From positions 5,796,501 through 5,860,500 of the forward strand of contig NC_009445.1 of NCBI RefSeq assembly GCF_000026145.1: a stretch of DNA of 64,000 nt, in the 5' to 3' direction. The DNA is from Bradyrhizobium sp. ORS 278. Its GTDB lineage: Bacteria > Pseudomonadota > Alphaproteobacteria > Rhizobiales > Xanthobacteraceae. The number at the start of each line of letters is the position of its first letter. Position 1 is the first letter of the stretch. Made by a program: the position numbers and the translations under genes. Under the pieces are notes generated by a model. The model did not search any database, was not told where the DNA came from, and saw nothing but the letters and a program-made list of their open reading frames with translations. Below are positions 46,154-55,978 of this stretch, piece by piece.

Positions 46154-46533
46154 GCTGCTTTGGAACCCGATGCCTGTGATCTGATCTACGCCGCGCATCA
46201 TGATCATCGTCTCATGACCGCGAAGGAAGAGCCTGTTGTGGCACGCATCACGCCGCCACGGCCTCTCTAACCGAAAACACTTCGTCAACCAACCGCATAG
46301 GCAGCCAATCCGCCCGGATTAAGGCGACACCGAGGCTACCGCCCCGCATCATGGTTACCGCTGGAAAAGGCGTTGGAAAAGCGGGCAGACGCAGTTGTCG
46401 CGTCGGTGACGCGAACACCGCTGGCAACAACCGCTAACGAAGATTTCTAGAAGATCATCGCTGCGGCGACGTCGCAGCACGTGGGCGAACGCTCATCGAT
46501 TCGAGCTGTCGCAGTCGGCCCAGCCCGAAAAGC
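46154..46533. other. bamD-lpxC intergenic region
   Basis: 380 bases with no supported gene. Both neighbours are on the minus strand, so the bamD promoter should be here. No hairpin with a T-tract was found after lpxC. Confidence 0.4.
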
Positions 46534-47493
46534 TCAGGACACGTCCGGGCCGAAGGCCGGAGCGATCATGCCACCAACCATGCCGCCGACGACTTCGGCC
46601 GCCACGCGGGGACGGCGCACCGTCTCGCCCTCGACCACCCGCCAGGCGGTCCGATCGGCCATCAGCGCGGTCAGGACGGCGTGGTTGAGCTTGTGGCCGC
46701 CGCGAACGGAGCGATAGGTGCCGAGCATCGGCAGGCCGGCGAGCGCGAGATCGCCGATCGCGTCGAGCACCTTGTGGCGGACGCACTCGTCGGCGTAGCG
46801 CAGGCCTTCAGGATTCAGCAGCCGCTCCTCGTCGAACACCAGGGTGTTGTCGAACGAGGAGCCCAGTGCAAAGCCGGCGTTCCACAACCGCGCCACGTCG
46901 CTCATGCAGCCGAAGGTGCGGGCGCGGGAGATCTCGCGGCGGAAACGCTCGGGGCTGAGCTCGAAATGATAGGCTTGGCGGCCGATCACCGGATTGGCGA
47001 AGTCGATCTCGGCTTCGACCCGGAAACCGGAGTTGTTGGGACGCAGTTCGCCCATCGAGGCGCCCATCGTCACCTGAACCGGCTTCAGCACCTGGATGTA
47101 GCGGCGCGCGGCCGACTGGGTGACGATCCCGGCCTGATCGATCGCCGCAACGAACGGCGCAGCGCTGCCGTCCATGATCGGAACTTCGGGACCGTCGACC
47201 TCGATCAGAGCGTTATCGACGCCCATGCCGCGCAGCGCGGCGAGGATGTGCTCAGCGGTGGAAACCAACGGGCCATGGCGGTCGCCCAATACCGTCGCCA
47301 GCTCCGTTGCGATCACCGAACCGAACGAGGCCAGAACTTCGCGGTCGGCGCCTTCCAGGCCGGTGCGGAGGAACACGATCCCCGCATCAACAGGCGCAGG
47401 CCCGATCGTCAGGCTGGCCGGCGCGCCAGAGTGGACGCCTACGCCAGTGACAGTGGCTTGCGAACGAAGCGTTGTTTGCCTGCTGAATTTCAT
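46534..47493 (-). CDS. lpxC: UDP-3-O-acyl-N-acetylglucosamine deacetylase
   Basis: 319 residues. The zinc ligands are present: His82 in STAEHILAAL, and His/Asp in RHKVLDAIGDLAL; the catalytic His is in GGHKLNHAV. It catalyses the committed step of lipid A synthesis in the cytoplasm. The ATG at 47493 (MKFSRQTTLRSQ) fits homologues; the frame extends to 47613 but not with homology. It follows ftsZ after 345 bases that contain a terminator, so it probably has its own promoter. Confidence 0.95.
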   Translation of the reverse strand: MKFSRQTTLRSQATVTGVGVHSGAPASLTIGPAPVDAGIVFLRTGLEGADREVLASFGSVIATELATVLGDRHGPLVSTAEHILAALRGMGVDNALIEVDGPEVPIMDGSAAPFVAAIDQAGIVTQSAARRYIQVLKPVQVTMGASMGELRPNNSGFRVEAEIDFANPVIGRQAYHFELSPERFRREISRARTFGCMSDVARLWNAGFALGSSFDNTLVFDEERLLNPEGLRYADECVRHKVLDAIGDLALAGLPMLGTYRSVRGGHKLNHAVLTALMADRTAWRVVEGETVRRPRVAAEVVGGMVGGMIAPAFGPDVS

Positions 47494-47659
47494 CGACGAT
47501 CGCCCAAGACCCCGCCTGAACCTCCATCGGCCGCCCCTCGCGAACCGACTCATTTTCAGGCATCCCCAAGTCACGGCAGAACTTAACGAGCCCCCCAAAG
47601 AGCGCCAACTCACGCTTCTTTACGGATTGTTACCCCATCTCTGCCGTATTCGCGCCAAC

Positions 47660-47689
47660 CCTTAACCAAACTGGAACGCCGCCTTAACC
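47660..47689. promoter_or_regulatory. Direct repeat CCTTAACC upstream of lpxC
   Basis: CCTTAACC occurs at 47660-47667 and 47682-47689, starting 22 bases apart, on one face of the helix. TTAACC is the half-site of the cell-cycle regulator CtrA, but the spacing is not the classic TTAA-N7-TTAA. Confidence 0.35.
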
Positions 47690-47779
47690 CTCCGTGTTCC
47701 CCATCTAAACACCGAAAGAATAATTAATCATTTAAAATCAGTTAGTTGAACGAACATTCACGGTTCCTCTCAGCCCAGC

Positions 47780-47809
47780 AAAAAGGCCCGGCTCTCACGA
47801 GCCGGGCCT
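47780..47809 (-). terminator. Rho-independent terminator of the dcw operon after ftsZ
   Basis: Arms AGGCCCGGCT (47784-47793) and AGCCGGGCCT (47800-47809) are perfect complements. On the minus strand TTTTT follows. It lies about 30 bases past the ftsZ stop and separates ftsZ from lpxC. Confidence 0.9.
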
Positions 47810-47838
47810 GTTCAGCACCCTCGGGGCTGTAACAATTC

Positions 47839-49683
47839 TCAGGTTGCCTGCCGGCGGAGGAAGGCCGGGATATCCAAATGGTCGTCGCCCTGTGGCGCGG
47901 GGGACACAGGCGCGGGGCGGCCATGGACGTCCAGACCCTGCGGAGCCGGGCGGCGGGCGTATTCCGAGACAGGCGATTCGTGGCTTGCGACCTGCTGGGA
48001 AACGTTCCGCTGCGGCTTCCGTTCCGGCAGCGGCGGCATCTGCGGCATCGCCGGAGCGGCGGCACGACCGGACATCGGCGGCTCGCTCTCCTCGTCGCGG
48101 CGGCCGAGGCCGACGTTGGCGAGACGCTGCAGCAGCGACATGCGGGTCTTCTGCGGATGCTCCTCGCCCTCGTCGCCCCGCGCCTGCCGGATCTCGGCCT
48201 GGGCCGGCATCGGCAGATCCTCGAACTTCGGCATGCGCGGCGCGCGGGTGGGAACCCGCTCGGCGGCCTGCGGGATGAAGGTCTCCGGCGGAGCAGCCGG
48301 CTCGACTGGCGCGGCGCGCTGGGCTTCCGGCTCGGGGAACAGCGACGGCTTCTGCGCGATCGGACGCACGGTCACGTCGCCATAGGACGCCGCGGTCGGC
48401 ACCGGAGCGGGCGCCGGCGCGGGCTCGTTCGCCATGGCGGCAGCCACGGCGGCCAAGGTGTCACGCTCGAGATTCGGAGCCGGACGCGGTGCAGGTGCGA
48501 CCGGCGCGGGCGCAGGTTGCGCGACGGCCGGAGCCTGCGACGCCTGCTGCTCGAGCTTGGCCGCGCGTTCCGCCAGCCTCTGGTTGTCGGCGCGCAAGCG
48601 CGCCGTCAGGTCGGCGAGGCGGCTTTCAGGAAGACCCGCGTGAGCGGTCGGGGCGGCGGCAATCGGGGCGACAGCCGCCGCCGGCTGTGCAGTCGTCGTG
48701 ACGCCGCGGTTGAACTGCGCCTGCTCGATGCCGGTGGCGACCACGGAGACGCGGATCAGGCCGTCGAGCGATTCGTCGAAGGTGGCGCCGACGATGATGT
48801 TGGCGTCCTGGTCGACCTCCTCGCGGATGCGAGTCGCTGCTTCGTCGACCTCGAACAGGGTCAGGTCCTTGCCGCCGGTGATCGAGATCAGCAGTCCGCG
48901 GGCGCCCTTCATCGAGGAATCGTCGATCAGCGGGTTGGCGATGGCGGCTTCCGCGGCGGTCAGCGCGCGCTTCTCGCCGGAGGCCTCGCCCGTGCCCATC
49001 ATCGCCTTGCCCATCTCGCGCATCACGGCGCGGACGTCGGCGAAATCGAGGTTGATGAGACCTTCCTTGACCATCAGGTCGGTGATGCAGGCGACGCCCG
49101 AATACAGCACCTGGTCGGCCATCGCGAAGGCGTCGGCGAAGGTCGTCTTCTCGTTGGCGACCCGGAACAGGTTCTGGTTCGGGATGATCAGCAAGGTGTC
49201 GACCACCTTGTGCAACTCGGAGATGCCGGACTCCGCGGTGCGCATGCGGCGCGCGCCCTCGAAGTGGAACGGCTTGGTGACGACACCCACGGTGAGGATG
49301 TTCATCTCGCGCGCGGTCTTGGCGATGACGGGAGCAGCGCCCGTGCCGGTGCCGCCGCCCATGCCGGCGGTCACGAACACCATGTTGGCGCCGGAGAGAT
49401 GATCGCGGATTTCGTCGATCACCTCCTGCGCGGCGGCAGCGCCGACGTCCGGCTGCGAGCCGGCGCCCAACCCTTGCGTGACCTGCGTGCCCATCTGGAT
49501 GATGCGCTGCGCCTTGGACATGGTCAGCGCCTGCGCGTCGGTGTTGGCGACGACGAAGTCGACGCCCTGCAGGCCGGCCGTGATCATGTTGTTGACGGCG
49601 TTGCCACCGGCGCCGCCGACGCCGAACACGGTGATCCGGGGCTTCAGCTCGTGGATATCAGGAGGGGTAATTGTGAGTGCCAT
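47839..49683 (-). CDS. ftsZ: Cell division GTPase FtsZ
   Basis: 614 residues. The tubulin signature GGGTGTG (109-115), the N-terminal [10 protein letters not shown] loop and the T7 catalytic loop [10 protein letters not shown] (about 206-215) are intact. The globular core ends near 335. A very long Pro/Ala/Glu-rich linker (about 335-600) leads to the conserved C-terminal peptide DIPAFLRRQ (604-612) that binds FtsA. FtsZ forms the Z-ring. Long linkers are usual in Rhizobiales. It is the last gene before the terminator, 90 bases downstream of ftsA. Confidence 0.97.
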   Translation of the reverse strand: MALTITPPDIHELKPRITVFGVGGAGGNAVNNMITAGLQGVDFVVANTDAQALTMSKAQRIIQMGTQVTQGLGAGSQPDVGAAAAQEVIDEIRDHLSGANMVFVTAGMGGGTGTGAAPVIAKTAREMNILTVGVVTKPFHFEGARRMRTAESGISELHKVVDTLLIIPNQNLFRVANEKTTFADAFAMADQVLYSGVACITDLMVKEGLINLDFADVRAVMREMGKAMMGTGEASGEKRALTAAEAAIANPLIDDSSMKGARGLLISITGGKDLTLFEVDEAATRIREEVDQDANIIVGATFDESLDGLIRVSVVATGIEQAQFNRGVTTTAQPAAAVAPIAAAPTAHAGLPESRLADLTARLRADNQRLAERAAKLEQQASQAPAVAQPAPAPVAPAPRPAPNLERDTLAAVAAAMANEPAPAPAPVPTAASYGDVTVRPIAQKPSLFPEPEAQRAAPVEPAAPPETFIPQAAERVPTRAPRMPKFEDLPMPAQAEIRQARGDEGEEHPQKTRMSLLQRLANVGLGRRDEESEPPMSGRAAAPAMPQMPPLPERKPQRNVSQQVASHESPVSEYARRPAPQGLDVHGRPAPVSPAPQGDDHLDIPAFLRRQAT

Positions 49684-49773
49684 GATTGCCTCTCGATCAC
49701 GCGCGCGTGGGTTCGCCCCGGCCGCCGGCCGTGGGTGGTGTTGGTGAAATTCGGTTGGTGCGGACGTCGGTCA

Positions 49774-51093
49774 TCAGAAGCCCTCGCGTAGCCATCGTCC
49801 GACCTTTCCGAGGTAGCCGTCGGTTCCTGTCCCGACCTGCCGCGTATGTCGCGGTTCGACGTGTTCGAGATGCGCGTATTGCGGATAGACCAGGAGCCCG
49901 GTGGGCACCGCGAAGGCGGCGTTCTTAGCCTCGTTGGGGAGACGGCCGAAGCCGAGCGGACGGCCGACCCGCACCGGGCGGTCGAGGATCCGGGTCGCCA
50001 ATTCGACCAGACCCGTCAGCTGGGAGGCGCCTCCGCTGAGGACGACGCGCGCCTTGGGTTCTGCCGCAAAGGGCGAATCCTTCAGCCGGTCGCGGACCAT
50101 TTCAAATATCTCCTCTGCGCGGTGCCTGACGATGTTCGCGATGGTGGCGCGGGACACGATCTGCGGAACATCCCGCTCGTTGTCACCCGCCGTCGGAACA
50201 GACATCAACTCACGCGCGTCGGACCCGCCAGTCAGCACCGTGCCATATAACGTCTTGATTCGCTCGGCATCTGCAATGCACGCTGATAGTCCGCGCGCAA
50301 GATCCATGGTCACGTGATGCCCGCCGAGCGCAAAACCGGAGGCATGGACGAAGCGGCCGCCGGAATAGATCGCGATCGTCGTGGTGCCCGCGCCCATCTC
50401 GACCACGGCCGCGCCGAGATCGGCCTCGTCGTCAGTCAGCACGGACAGACCCGCGACATACGGGCTCGCCGCCATCGCCTCGACATTGAGATGGCAGCGC
50501 TCGACCACGAGCATCAGGTTCTTGGCCACGGTGGCGTCGGTGGTGACGACATTCATGTCGACACCAAACTGTCGTGCCAGCATGCCGCGGGGATCGCGGA
50601 TGCCCTTCACCCCGTCGAGCGTATAGCCGACCGGCAAAGCGTGCAGCACCGCCCGCCCCTCGCCCGTCGCATGATGCATGCCGGTGGATGTCACGCGGCT
50701 GACATCGGCCTGCGTCACGGCACCGCCACGGATATCCGAGGTCGCCTCGATCAAATGGCCCATCACCCGGCCGCCGGCGACCGGCAGCAAAACGGACTCG
50801 ACCCGCACCTTCGCCATGCGCTCGGCCAGCGCGACCGCCTGCCGAACCGCCTGCTCGCATTCCACGGGATCGATGACGGCACCGGCCTTGACGCCGCGCG
50901 ACTGGATCTGGCTGTAGCCGATCAGCTCGACCGCATGGGTGCGACCGCGCAGCGCATCGCTCGGCGGCGCCGGCTTCAATCGCGCGATCATGCAGGCGAT
51001 CTTGCTTGTGCCGACGTCGAGCGAGGCCACCAGCGCGGTGCGCTTCTGGCCCATCGGGCGCGTCTTCGGTGTCTGGCGATCGAAGCCGGTCAT
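49774..51093 (-). CDS. ftsA: Cell division protein FtsA
   Basis: 439 residues of the actin/Hsp70 ATPase family: VASLDVGTSKIACMI near the N-terminus (about 27-41) is phosphate-1 and VVLSGGASQLTG the adenosine motif. The C-terminal amphipathic helix (YLGKVGRWLREGF) anchors it to the membrane. It tethers FtsZ filaments. Its ATG overlaps the ftsQ stop (ATGA), so the two are translationally coupled. Confidence 0.96.
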   Translation of the reverse strand: MTGFDRQTPKTRPMGQKRTALVASLDVGTSKIACMIARLKPAPPSDALRGRTHAVELIGYSQIQSRGVKAGAVIDPVECEQAVRQAVALAERMAKVRVESVLLPVAGGRVMGHLIEATSDIRGGAVTQADVSRVTSTGMHHATGEGRAVLHALPVGYTLDGVKGIRDPRGMLARQFGVDMNVVTTDATVAKNLMLVVERCHLNVEAMAASPYVAGLSVLTDDEADLGAAVVEMGAGTTTIAIYSGGRFVHASGFALGGHHVTMDLARGLSACIADAERIKTLYGTVLTGGSDARELMSVPTAGDNERDVPQIVSRATIANIVRHRAEEIFEMVRDRLKDSPFAAEPKARVVLSGGASQLTGLVELATRILDRPVRVGRPLGFGRLPNEAKNAAFAVPTGLLVYPQYAHLEHVEPRHTRQVGTGTDGYLGKVGRWLREGF

Positions 51094-52127
51094 GCGTCAC
51101 CGGCTTTCTTCTTGGGCTTCTTGTCCTTGAACAGCTCCTCGCGCGCCTTTGCGGCGTCATCGGACAGCTGCACCGTCAGCCGATCGGACAGGCGCATGTC
51201 GATGGCGACGATGTCGCGCGAGAACAGCTTGTCATCCTGGTCGAGCTGGCTGAGCGTCGCCAGCGCGTTGCCGACATCGTTCTCCGGCAGGCGGATGTCG
51301 AGGCCGTCCTTGGTGCGCAGGTTCCAGCGGCGCTCGCCGACGAACACGGCCGCCTTGGTCACGGCGCGCACTTGCGGATAGCGGGCGAGCAGCGCCAGAA
51401 AATCACGCGCGCGGCTCTCGGCGCCCTTGCCGACCACGAGCGGCAGGGTAAGGAACGGCCGCGACACATATTGTTCGAGCACGGCGCCGTCGTCGGCGAT
51501 CACCGAGAGGCGGCCGTCCTGCTGCCACAGCGCGAATGCTTTGCGCTCGACGATGTCGATCTGCAGCTGGTTCGGAAAGAACTTCTGCACGGTCGCCTCG
51601 GCAATCCAGGGATTGGCCTTCAGCTTGTCGCGAACAGCGGCGGCGTCCAGAAACAAGAGTGACGAGCGGCCGGACACGCCCCCGATCGCGAGCACCTCGT
51701 CCTGGGTCAGCTGTTTGCGGCCATTGATCGCGACCGCGGTGATGCGGAAGCCGGCTGCGTTGGCCAGGGCGTTGCGGGTGTCGGAGAGCGCCGCGCTGAC
51801 GTCCTGCGCATGGCCGCCCTTGACGATGCCGAGCCAGACGCTGCCGAACAGCAGCGCCACGGTGGCGACCGTGCCGAGCCGGCGCGGCAGATAACGCTCG
51901 ACCAGATCGACCACGCGCGGCGGCGCCTCGCGCCCGACCATGGGCGCCAGCGCCGCGTTCATCGGCGCACGATCTCGACGCGCATTCTTCTTGCGTCCGC
52001 GCTGCAGATTGATGCGCGGCAGGCGGGCTGAGACATACTCGCGCAGCAGGATCGCCGCGCCAAGGGCAGCGGCTTTCAGGTCAGCTTGAGGCCTCTGCGA
52101 TCGAGCGAGGCGTCCTGCACCATCCAT
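51090..52127 (-). CDS. ftsQ: Cell division protein FtsQ
   Basis: 345 residues. A long basic cytoplasmic tail (1-80) is followed by one membrane helix (about 87-103), a POTRA domain (about 127-195, FRITAVAINGRKQLTQDEV...) and the FtsQ beta domain ending in a Lys-rich tail. It recruits FtsL/FtsB and controls septal wall synthesis. Start at ATG 52127; its stop overlaps ftsA. The 292 bases upstream hold an inverted repeat that may be part of an ftsQAZ promoter. Confidence 0.92.
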   Translation of the reverse strand: MDGAGRLARSQRPQADLKAAALGAAILLREYVSARLPRINLQRGRKKNARRDRAPMNAALAPMVGREAPPRVVDLVERYLPRRLGTVATVALLFGSVWLGIVKGGHAQDVSAALSDTRNALANAAGFRITAVAINGRKQLTQDEVLAIGGVSGRSSLLFLDAAAVRDKLKANPWIAEATVQKFFPNQLQIDIVERKAFALWQQDGRLSVIADDGAVLEQYVSRPFLTLPLVVGKGAESRARDFLALLARYPQVRAVTKAAVFVGERRWNLRTKDGLDIRLPENDVGNALATLSQLDQDDKLFSRDIVAIDMRLSDRLTVQLSDDAAKAREELFKDKKPKKKAGDA

Positions 52128-52252
52128 TGCACGAGCTCATCAACTGTTGCGCCCGCAATACTCGCGGACCCACGCCCACGGTCCCGGCGGCTGGTGACCA
52201 TCGCGATGGACGCGGTCATGACCCGGCAGCCGAGCACCACTGAGGCGCCAGC

Positions 52253-52278
52253 GTTAACCTTCGGACGTCCTGGTAAAC
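52253..52278. promoter_or_regulatory. Inverted repeat upstream of ftsQ
   Basis: GTTAACC (52253-52259) and GGTAAAC (52272-52278) form an inverted pair with one mismatch, with a GGACGTCC palindrome between them. It lies about 125 bases before the ftsQ start, in an AT-rich part of the only sizeable gap between ddl and ftsQ. TTAACC resembles a CtrA half-site. Confidence 0.35.
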
Positions 52279-52419
52279 AAAAAGTAAAATAGGTCCGGAG
52301 AGGCGATTTTTTTCTCCGATTTATGAGGACCTTGCCCGGAATTCTTAAGCATTTTACGGGTTACAGGAACCTCCGGGGGACGCCGGGCCGGGTTCCTCCG
52401 GTGCGACTACCGCACGAAT

Positions 52420-53409
52420 TCAGTGCCGAACGCGGCGTTCCGCCAAGGCGATCTGCTGCTGCAGAAAGTCGGCAAAGGGGATACCCTGCGCCGCGAGCGC
52501 CTTCGGATATAGCGAGGCGGCGGTCAAGCCGGGCAGCGTGTTGGTCTCGAGATAGACCGGGCCGTCGGCCGAGACGATGAAGTCGGTGCGCGAGTAGCCG
52601 CCGCAGGACAGCGCACGATGCGCCTTGATCGCCTCTCGCTGCAGCGCTGCCGTAACCTCCGGATTGAAGCGTCCCGGACAGATCTCCTTCGTCGCGGCCG
52701 CCAGGTACTTCGCGAAGTAGTTGAAGGCGCCGTCGGCCGGCAGGATCTCGATCGGCGGCAGCGCGATCAACGAGCCGTCCGCCTGCTCGAGCACGCCGCA
52801 GGTCGCCTCCTTCCCGGTGACGAACGGCTCGATGAGATACTCCTCGGTCGCAGCGGCGGCCTTAACGGCGACGAGGTCCTGTTTGGCGTTGACGAAGATC
52901 AGGCCGAAGCTCGAGCCATCCTTCACCGGCTTGGCGATCAGCTTGCCGTAACGCGCGAGAGCTGTCTCGGCATTGTCGAGCGCGACACCTTCGGCCGCCG
53001 TGACGCCACCGAGTACGGCGAAGCGCTTGGCGGCGACCTTGTCGAAGGCGAGGTGCGAGGCCGCCGAGCTCGAGCCGGTGAACGGCACGCCCCGCATCTC
53101 GCACATCACTTGAAGCTCGCCGTTCTCCGCCCGTCCGCCATGAAGTCCGAGAACCAGGATCCGGTCCTCGGCGCGGGCACGATCGAGCGCCTCGGCGAGC
53201 GTGCCGATCCGGACGCCGTCGGCCGTGAACGGCTCCTCGAACGGCTTTGCGTGGGCGACCAGCGCTGGGCCGCTTGCCTGCTGCACAGTGTCGTCGGCCT
53301 CCCAGAACCAGAGGTCCGCCTCCGGCAGCGCGGCGTGCAGCGCCTTGGCGCTGGCGACCGAGACGAGACGTTCCTTGTTGGAGCCGCCGAACAGAATCGT
53401 GGTGCGCAT
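52420..53409 (-). CDS. ddl: D-alanine--D-alanine ligase
   Basis: 329 residues, ATP-grasp fold. It makes the D-Ala-D-Ala dipeptide used by MurF. GGSNKERLVSVAS (8-20) replaces the usual GGxSxEREVSLxS but keeps the key Glu; LHGGRAENGELQ, PFTGSSSAA, KPVKDGSSFG, FAKYL and ETNTLPGLT (metal ligands Glu and Asn) correspond to canonical motifs. The sequence is a diverged Ddl branch. ATG at 53409. It is located between murB and ftsQ as in other Rhizobiales, 68 bases after murB. Confidence 0.88.
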   Translation of the reverse strand: MRTTILFGGSNKERLVSVASAKALHAALPEADLWFWEADDTVQQASGPALVAHAKPFEEPFTADGVRIGTLAEALDRARAEDRILVLGLHGGRAENGELQVMCEMRGVPFTGSSSAASHLAFDKVAAKRFAVLGGVTAAEGVALDNAETALARYGKLIAKPVKDGSSFGLIFVNAKQDLVAVKAAAATEEYLIEPFVTGKEATCGVLEQADGSLIALPPIEILPADGAFNYFAKYLAAATKEICPGRFNPEVTAALQREAIKAHRALSCGGYSRTDFIVSADGPVYLETNTLPGLTAASLYPKALAAQGIPFADFLQQQIALAERRVRH

Positions 53410-53477
53410 CAATGGTTTCTCGATTGATCTCAGAATGCGGTTGCGACAGCGTGGACGTCACGTGAAGAAGCGGGTCG

Positions 53478-54401
53478 TCAGCTCGCCTTGACTCCGATCC
53501 GCTTGATCTCCCACTGCAGCTCGATGCCCGAGCTGGCCTTGACCCGTTCGCGCACGGTCTCGCCGAGCGTCTCGATATCGTCGGCGGTGGCATTGCCTGT
53601 GTTGATCAGGAAGTTACAGTGCATCTCCGAGACCTGCGCGCCCCCGACCTTGAGGCCGCGGCAGCCGGCGGCATCGACGAGCTTCCAGGCCGAATGGCCC
53701 GGCGGGTTCTTGAAGGTCGAGCCGCCGGTCTTCTCGCGGATCGGCTGCGCCGTCTCGCGATGCGCCTGCACCTCGGCCATGCGCGCGCGGATCGCCGCTG
53801 GTTCGGACGGGGTGCCACGGAAGCGTACGGCCGTGAAGATCAGCGCCGCGTCCGTGCCGCTCGCGCGATAGGTGAACTTCATGTCGGCATTGCTTAAGCG
53901 ATGCGTCTCGCCCCGGCGATCGATCGCGGTCGCCTCAACCAGGATGTCCTTGGTCTCGCCACCATTGGCGCCGGCATTCATGCGCAGCGCACCGCCGATG
54001 GTGCCGGGAATGCCGAACAGGAATTCCAGACCGGCGAGATCGGCTGACGCCGCGACCTCCGCGACGCGCTTGTCGCGCGCTGCCGTGCCAGCCGTGATGA
54101 TGTCTCCTTCGGCCTTGACCTCGCCGAACGCGCGCGGCGCCAGCCGGATCACTACGCCCGGCACGCCGCCGTCGCGCACGATCATGTTGGAGCCGACGCC
54201 GATGACGTACACGGGTAGCTCGGCCGGCAGGTGCTTCAGGAAGTAGGCGAGGTCGTCCGCATCGGCCGGCGTGAACAGCACCTGCGCCGGACCGCCGACG
54301 CGAAACCAGGTGAGCGGCGCGAGGCTTTCATTGGCGAGCAGACGTCCGCGCAGCGCGGGCATCGCGGCCTTCAGATCGGGCGTGATGTCGGGAAAGCTCA
54401 C
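53478..54401 (-). CDS. murB: UDP-N-acetylenolpyruvoylglucosamine reductase
   Basis: 307 residues of the FAD-dependent type. [21 protein letters not shown] starts the FAD domain; [20 protein letters not shown] is the FAD/substrate loop; GGSTFKNP holds the catalytic serine and the last Glu lies in QWEIKRIG. It makes UDP-MurNAc with NADPH. GTG start at 54401, only four bases after the murC stop, with a purine-rich GTAGGG site. Confidence 0.95.
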   Translation of the reverse strand: MSFPDITPDLKAAMPALRGRLLANESLAPLTWFRVGGPAQVLFTPADADDLAYFLKHLPAELPVYVIGVGSNMIVRDGGVPGVVIRLAPRAFGEVKAEGDIITAGTAARDKRVAEVAASADLAGLEFLFGIPGTIGGALRMNAGANGGETKDILVEATAIDRRGETHRLSNADMKFTYRASGTDAALIFTAVRFRGTPSEPAAIRARMAEVQAHRETAQPIREKTGGSTFKNPPGHSAWKLVDAAGCRGLKVGGAQVSEMHCNFLINTGNATADDIETLGETVRERVKASSGIELQWEIKRIGVKAS

Positions 54402-54405
54402 CGCC

Positions 54406-55809
54406 CTACCCCAGCGCCTTCAACTCGTTCGGCAGCGCGTAGGCCCATTGCGTGATGTTGCCGGCGCCGAGGCAGACGACGAGGTCGCCCGGCTTGGCGA
54501 GGTCCTTCACGATGCCGGCGAGATCGGCGGCCTTCGGCAGCGGCAGCACGTCGCGATGGCCGTGGGCGCGCAGACCGAGCACGAAATGATCGCGGTCGAT
54601 GCCCTCGATCGGCGCCTCGCCGGCCGGATAGACGTCGGCGACGACGACCGCGTCCGCATCGTTGAAGCAGGTGCAGAACTCCTCGAACAACGACTGCAGC
54701 CTTGTGTAGCGATGGGGCTGCACCACGGCAACGACCTTGCCATTGCTGGATTCGCGCGCCGCCTTCAGCACGGCTGCGATCTCGACGGGATGGTGGCCGT
54801 AGTCGTCGATCACGGTCACGCCGTTCCATTCGCCAGTGCGGGTGAAGCGGCGCTTGACGCCGCCGAAGCCGCCGATCGCCTTGCGGATGGCCTCGTCCGA
54901 AAGGCCGAGTTCGCGCGCCACTGCGATGGCGGCCGTTGCGTTCGAGGCATTGTGACGGCCGGGCATCGGCAGGACGATGTCTGAAATCTCATGCGTCGCG
55001 CCACTCTTGCGGTCGCGGAACACGACCTTGAACGACGAGCCGCCGCCCATCGGCGTGAGATCCACCAGCCGGACATCTGCCTGCGGGTTCACGCCATAGG
55101 TGATGATGCGGCGGTCCTCGATCTTGCCGACCAGCGCCTGCACCACCGGATGATCGATGCACATCACGGCGAAGCCGTAGAACGGGACGTTCTCGACGAA
55201 GGCGCGGAAGGCGTCCTGCACGGCTTCGAAGGTCTTGAAGTGGTCGAGATGCTCGGGATCGACATTGGTGACGATGGCGACATCAGCCGGCAGCTTCAGG
55301 AAGGTGCCGTCGCTCTCGTCGGCTTCCACCACCATCCACTCGCCGCCGCCGAGCCGCGCATTGGTGCCATAGGCGTTGATGATGCCGCCGTTGATGACCG
55401 TGGGATCGAGCCCGCCGGCATCGAGCAGCGCCGCGACCATCGAGGTGGTCGTGGTCTTGCCATGGGTGCCGGCGATGGCGACGCAGCTCTTCAGCCGCAT
55501 CAGCTCGGCCAGCATCTCTGCCCGCCGGACGACGGGGATACGCTGCGCGCGCGCGGCCATCAACTCGGGATTGTCACGCTTGATCGCGGTCGAGACGACG
55601 ACCACATCGGCACCTGCGACGTTCTCCGCCTTGTGACCGACGCTGACCGTGATGCCCTTCTCGCGCAGCCGCGCGACGTTGGCATTGTCCGAGGCGTCGG
55701 AGCCCTGCACCGTGTAGCCGAGATTGCACAGCACCTCCGCGATGCCGCTCATGCCGATGCCGCCGATCCCGACGAAGTGGATGGGTCCGATCTCGCGCGG
55801 CAGTCTCAT
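54406..55809 (-). CDS. murC: UDP-N-acetylmuramate--L-alanine ligase
   Basis: 467 residues. [17 protein letters not shown] starts the UDP-binding domain; GTHGKTTTT (114-122) is the ATP loop; [11 protein letters not shown] and DYGHHPVEI are the Mur-ligase signatures. It adds L-alanine, the first residue of the stem peptide. It is separated by 169 bases from murG upstream and by four from murB downstream. Confidence 0.97.
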   Translation of the reverse strand: MRLPREIGPIHFVGIGGIGMSGIAEVLCNLGYTVQGSDASDNANVARLREKGITVSVGHKAENVAGADVVVVSTAIKRDNPELMAARAQRIPVVRRAEMLAELMRLKSCVAIAGTHGKTTTTSMVAALLDAGGLDPTVINGGIINAYGTNARLGGGEWMVVEADESDGTFLKLPADVAIVTNVDPEHLDHFKTFEAVQDAFRAFVENVPFYGFAVMCIDHPVVQALVGKIEDRRIITYGVNPQADVRLVDLTPMGGGSSFKVVFRDRKSGATHEISDIVLPMPGRHNASNATAAIAVARELGLSDEAIRKAIGGFGGVKRRFTRTGEWNGVTVIDDYGHHPVEIAAVLKAARESSNGKVVAVVQPHRYTRLQSLFEEFCTCFNDADAVVVADVYPAGEAPIEGIDRDHFVLGLRAHGHRDVLPLPKAADLAGIVKDLAKPGDLVVCLGAGNITQWAYALPNELKALG

Positions 55810-55978
55810 GAGGCATCCCGTCCATGGTCTCGCGGGGCGCCCGGCTCGGGCCCGCCGCGCCCCGAATCATCCGCCCTTCATGCAAGACATGACAGGCCGG
55901 GACAAGTGCGCAAAAGCTGGAAAAACCACGAATTTTCAGACGCTCCGCCCGGATTTCGGCCGATTTCGGCCGTCTCGA

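Larger units (their letters stand above)
47494..47838. other. ftsZ-lpxC intergenic region
   Basis: 345 bases on which the ftsZ terminator, a direct repeat CCTTAACC and AT-rich runs are placed. It should hold the lpxC promoter (minus strand). A short TTG-started frame at 47608 overlapping the lpxC start was seen but is not supported. Confidence 0.5.

Noticed and set aside
47387-47608. Possible leader peptide (TTG start, MALFGG...) overlapping the lpxC start
   Set aside because: Has a purine-rich stretch upstream, but the start is a rare TTG, it overlaps lpxC out of frame and no homologue is known to me.
47878-49791. 637-codon frame antisense to ftsZ
   Set aside because: Shadow of a conserved gene; low-complexity Arg/Gly/Asp composition.
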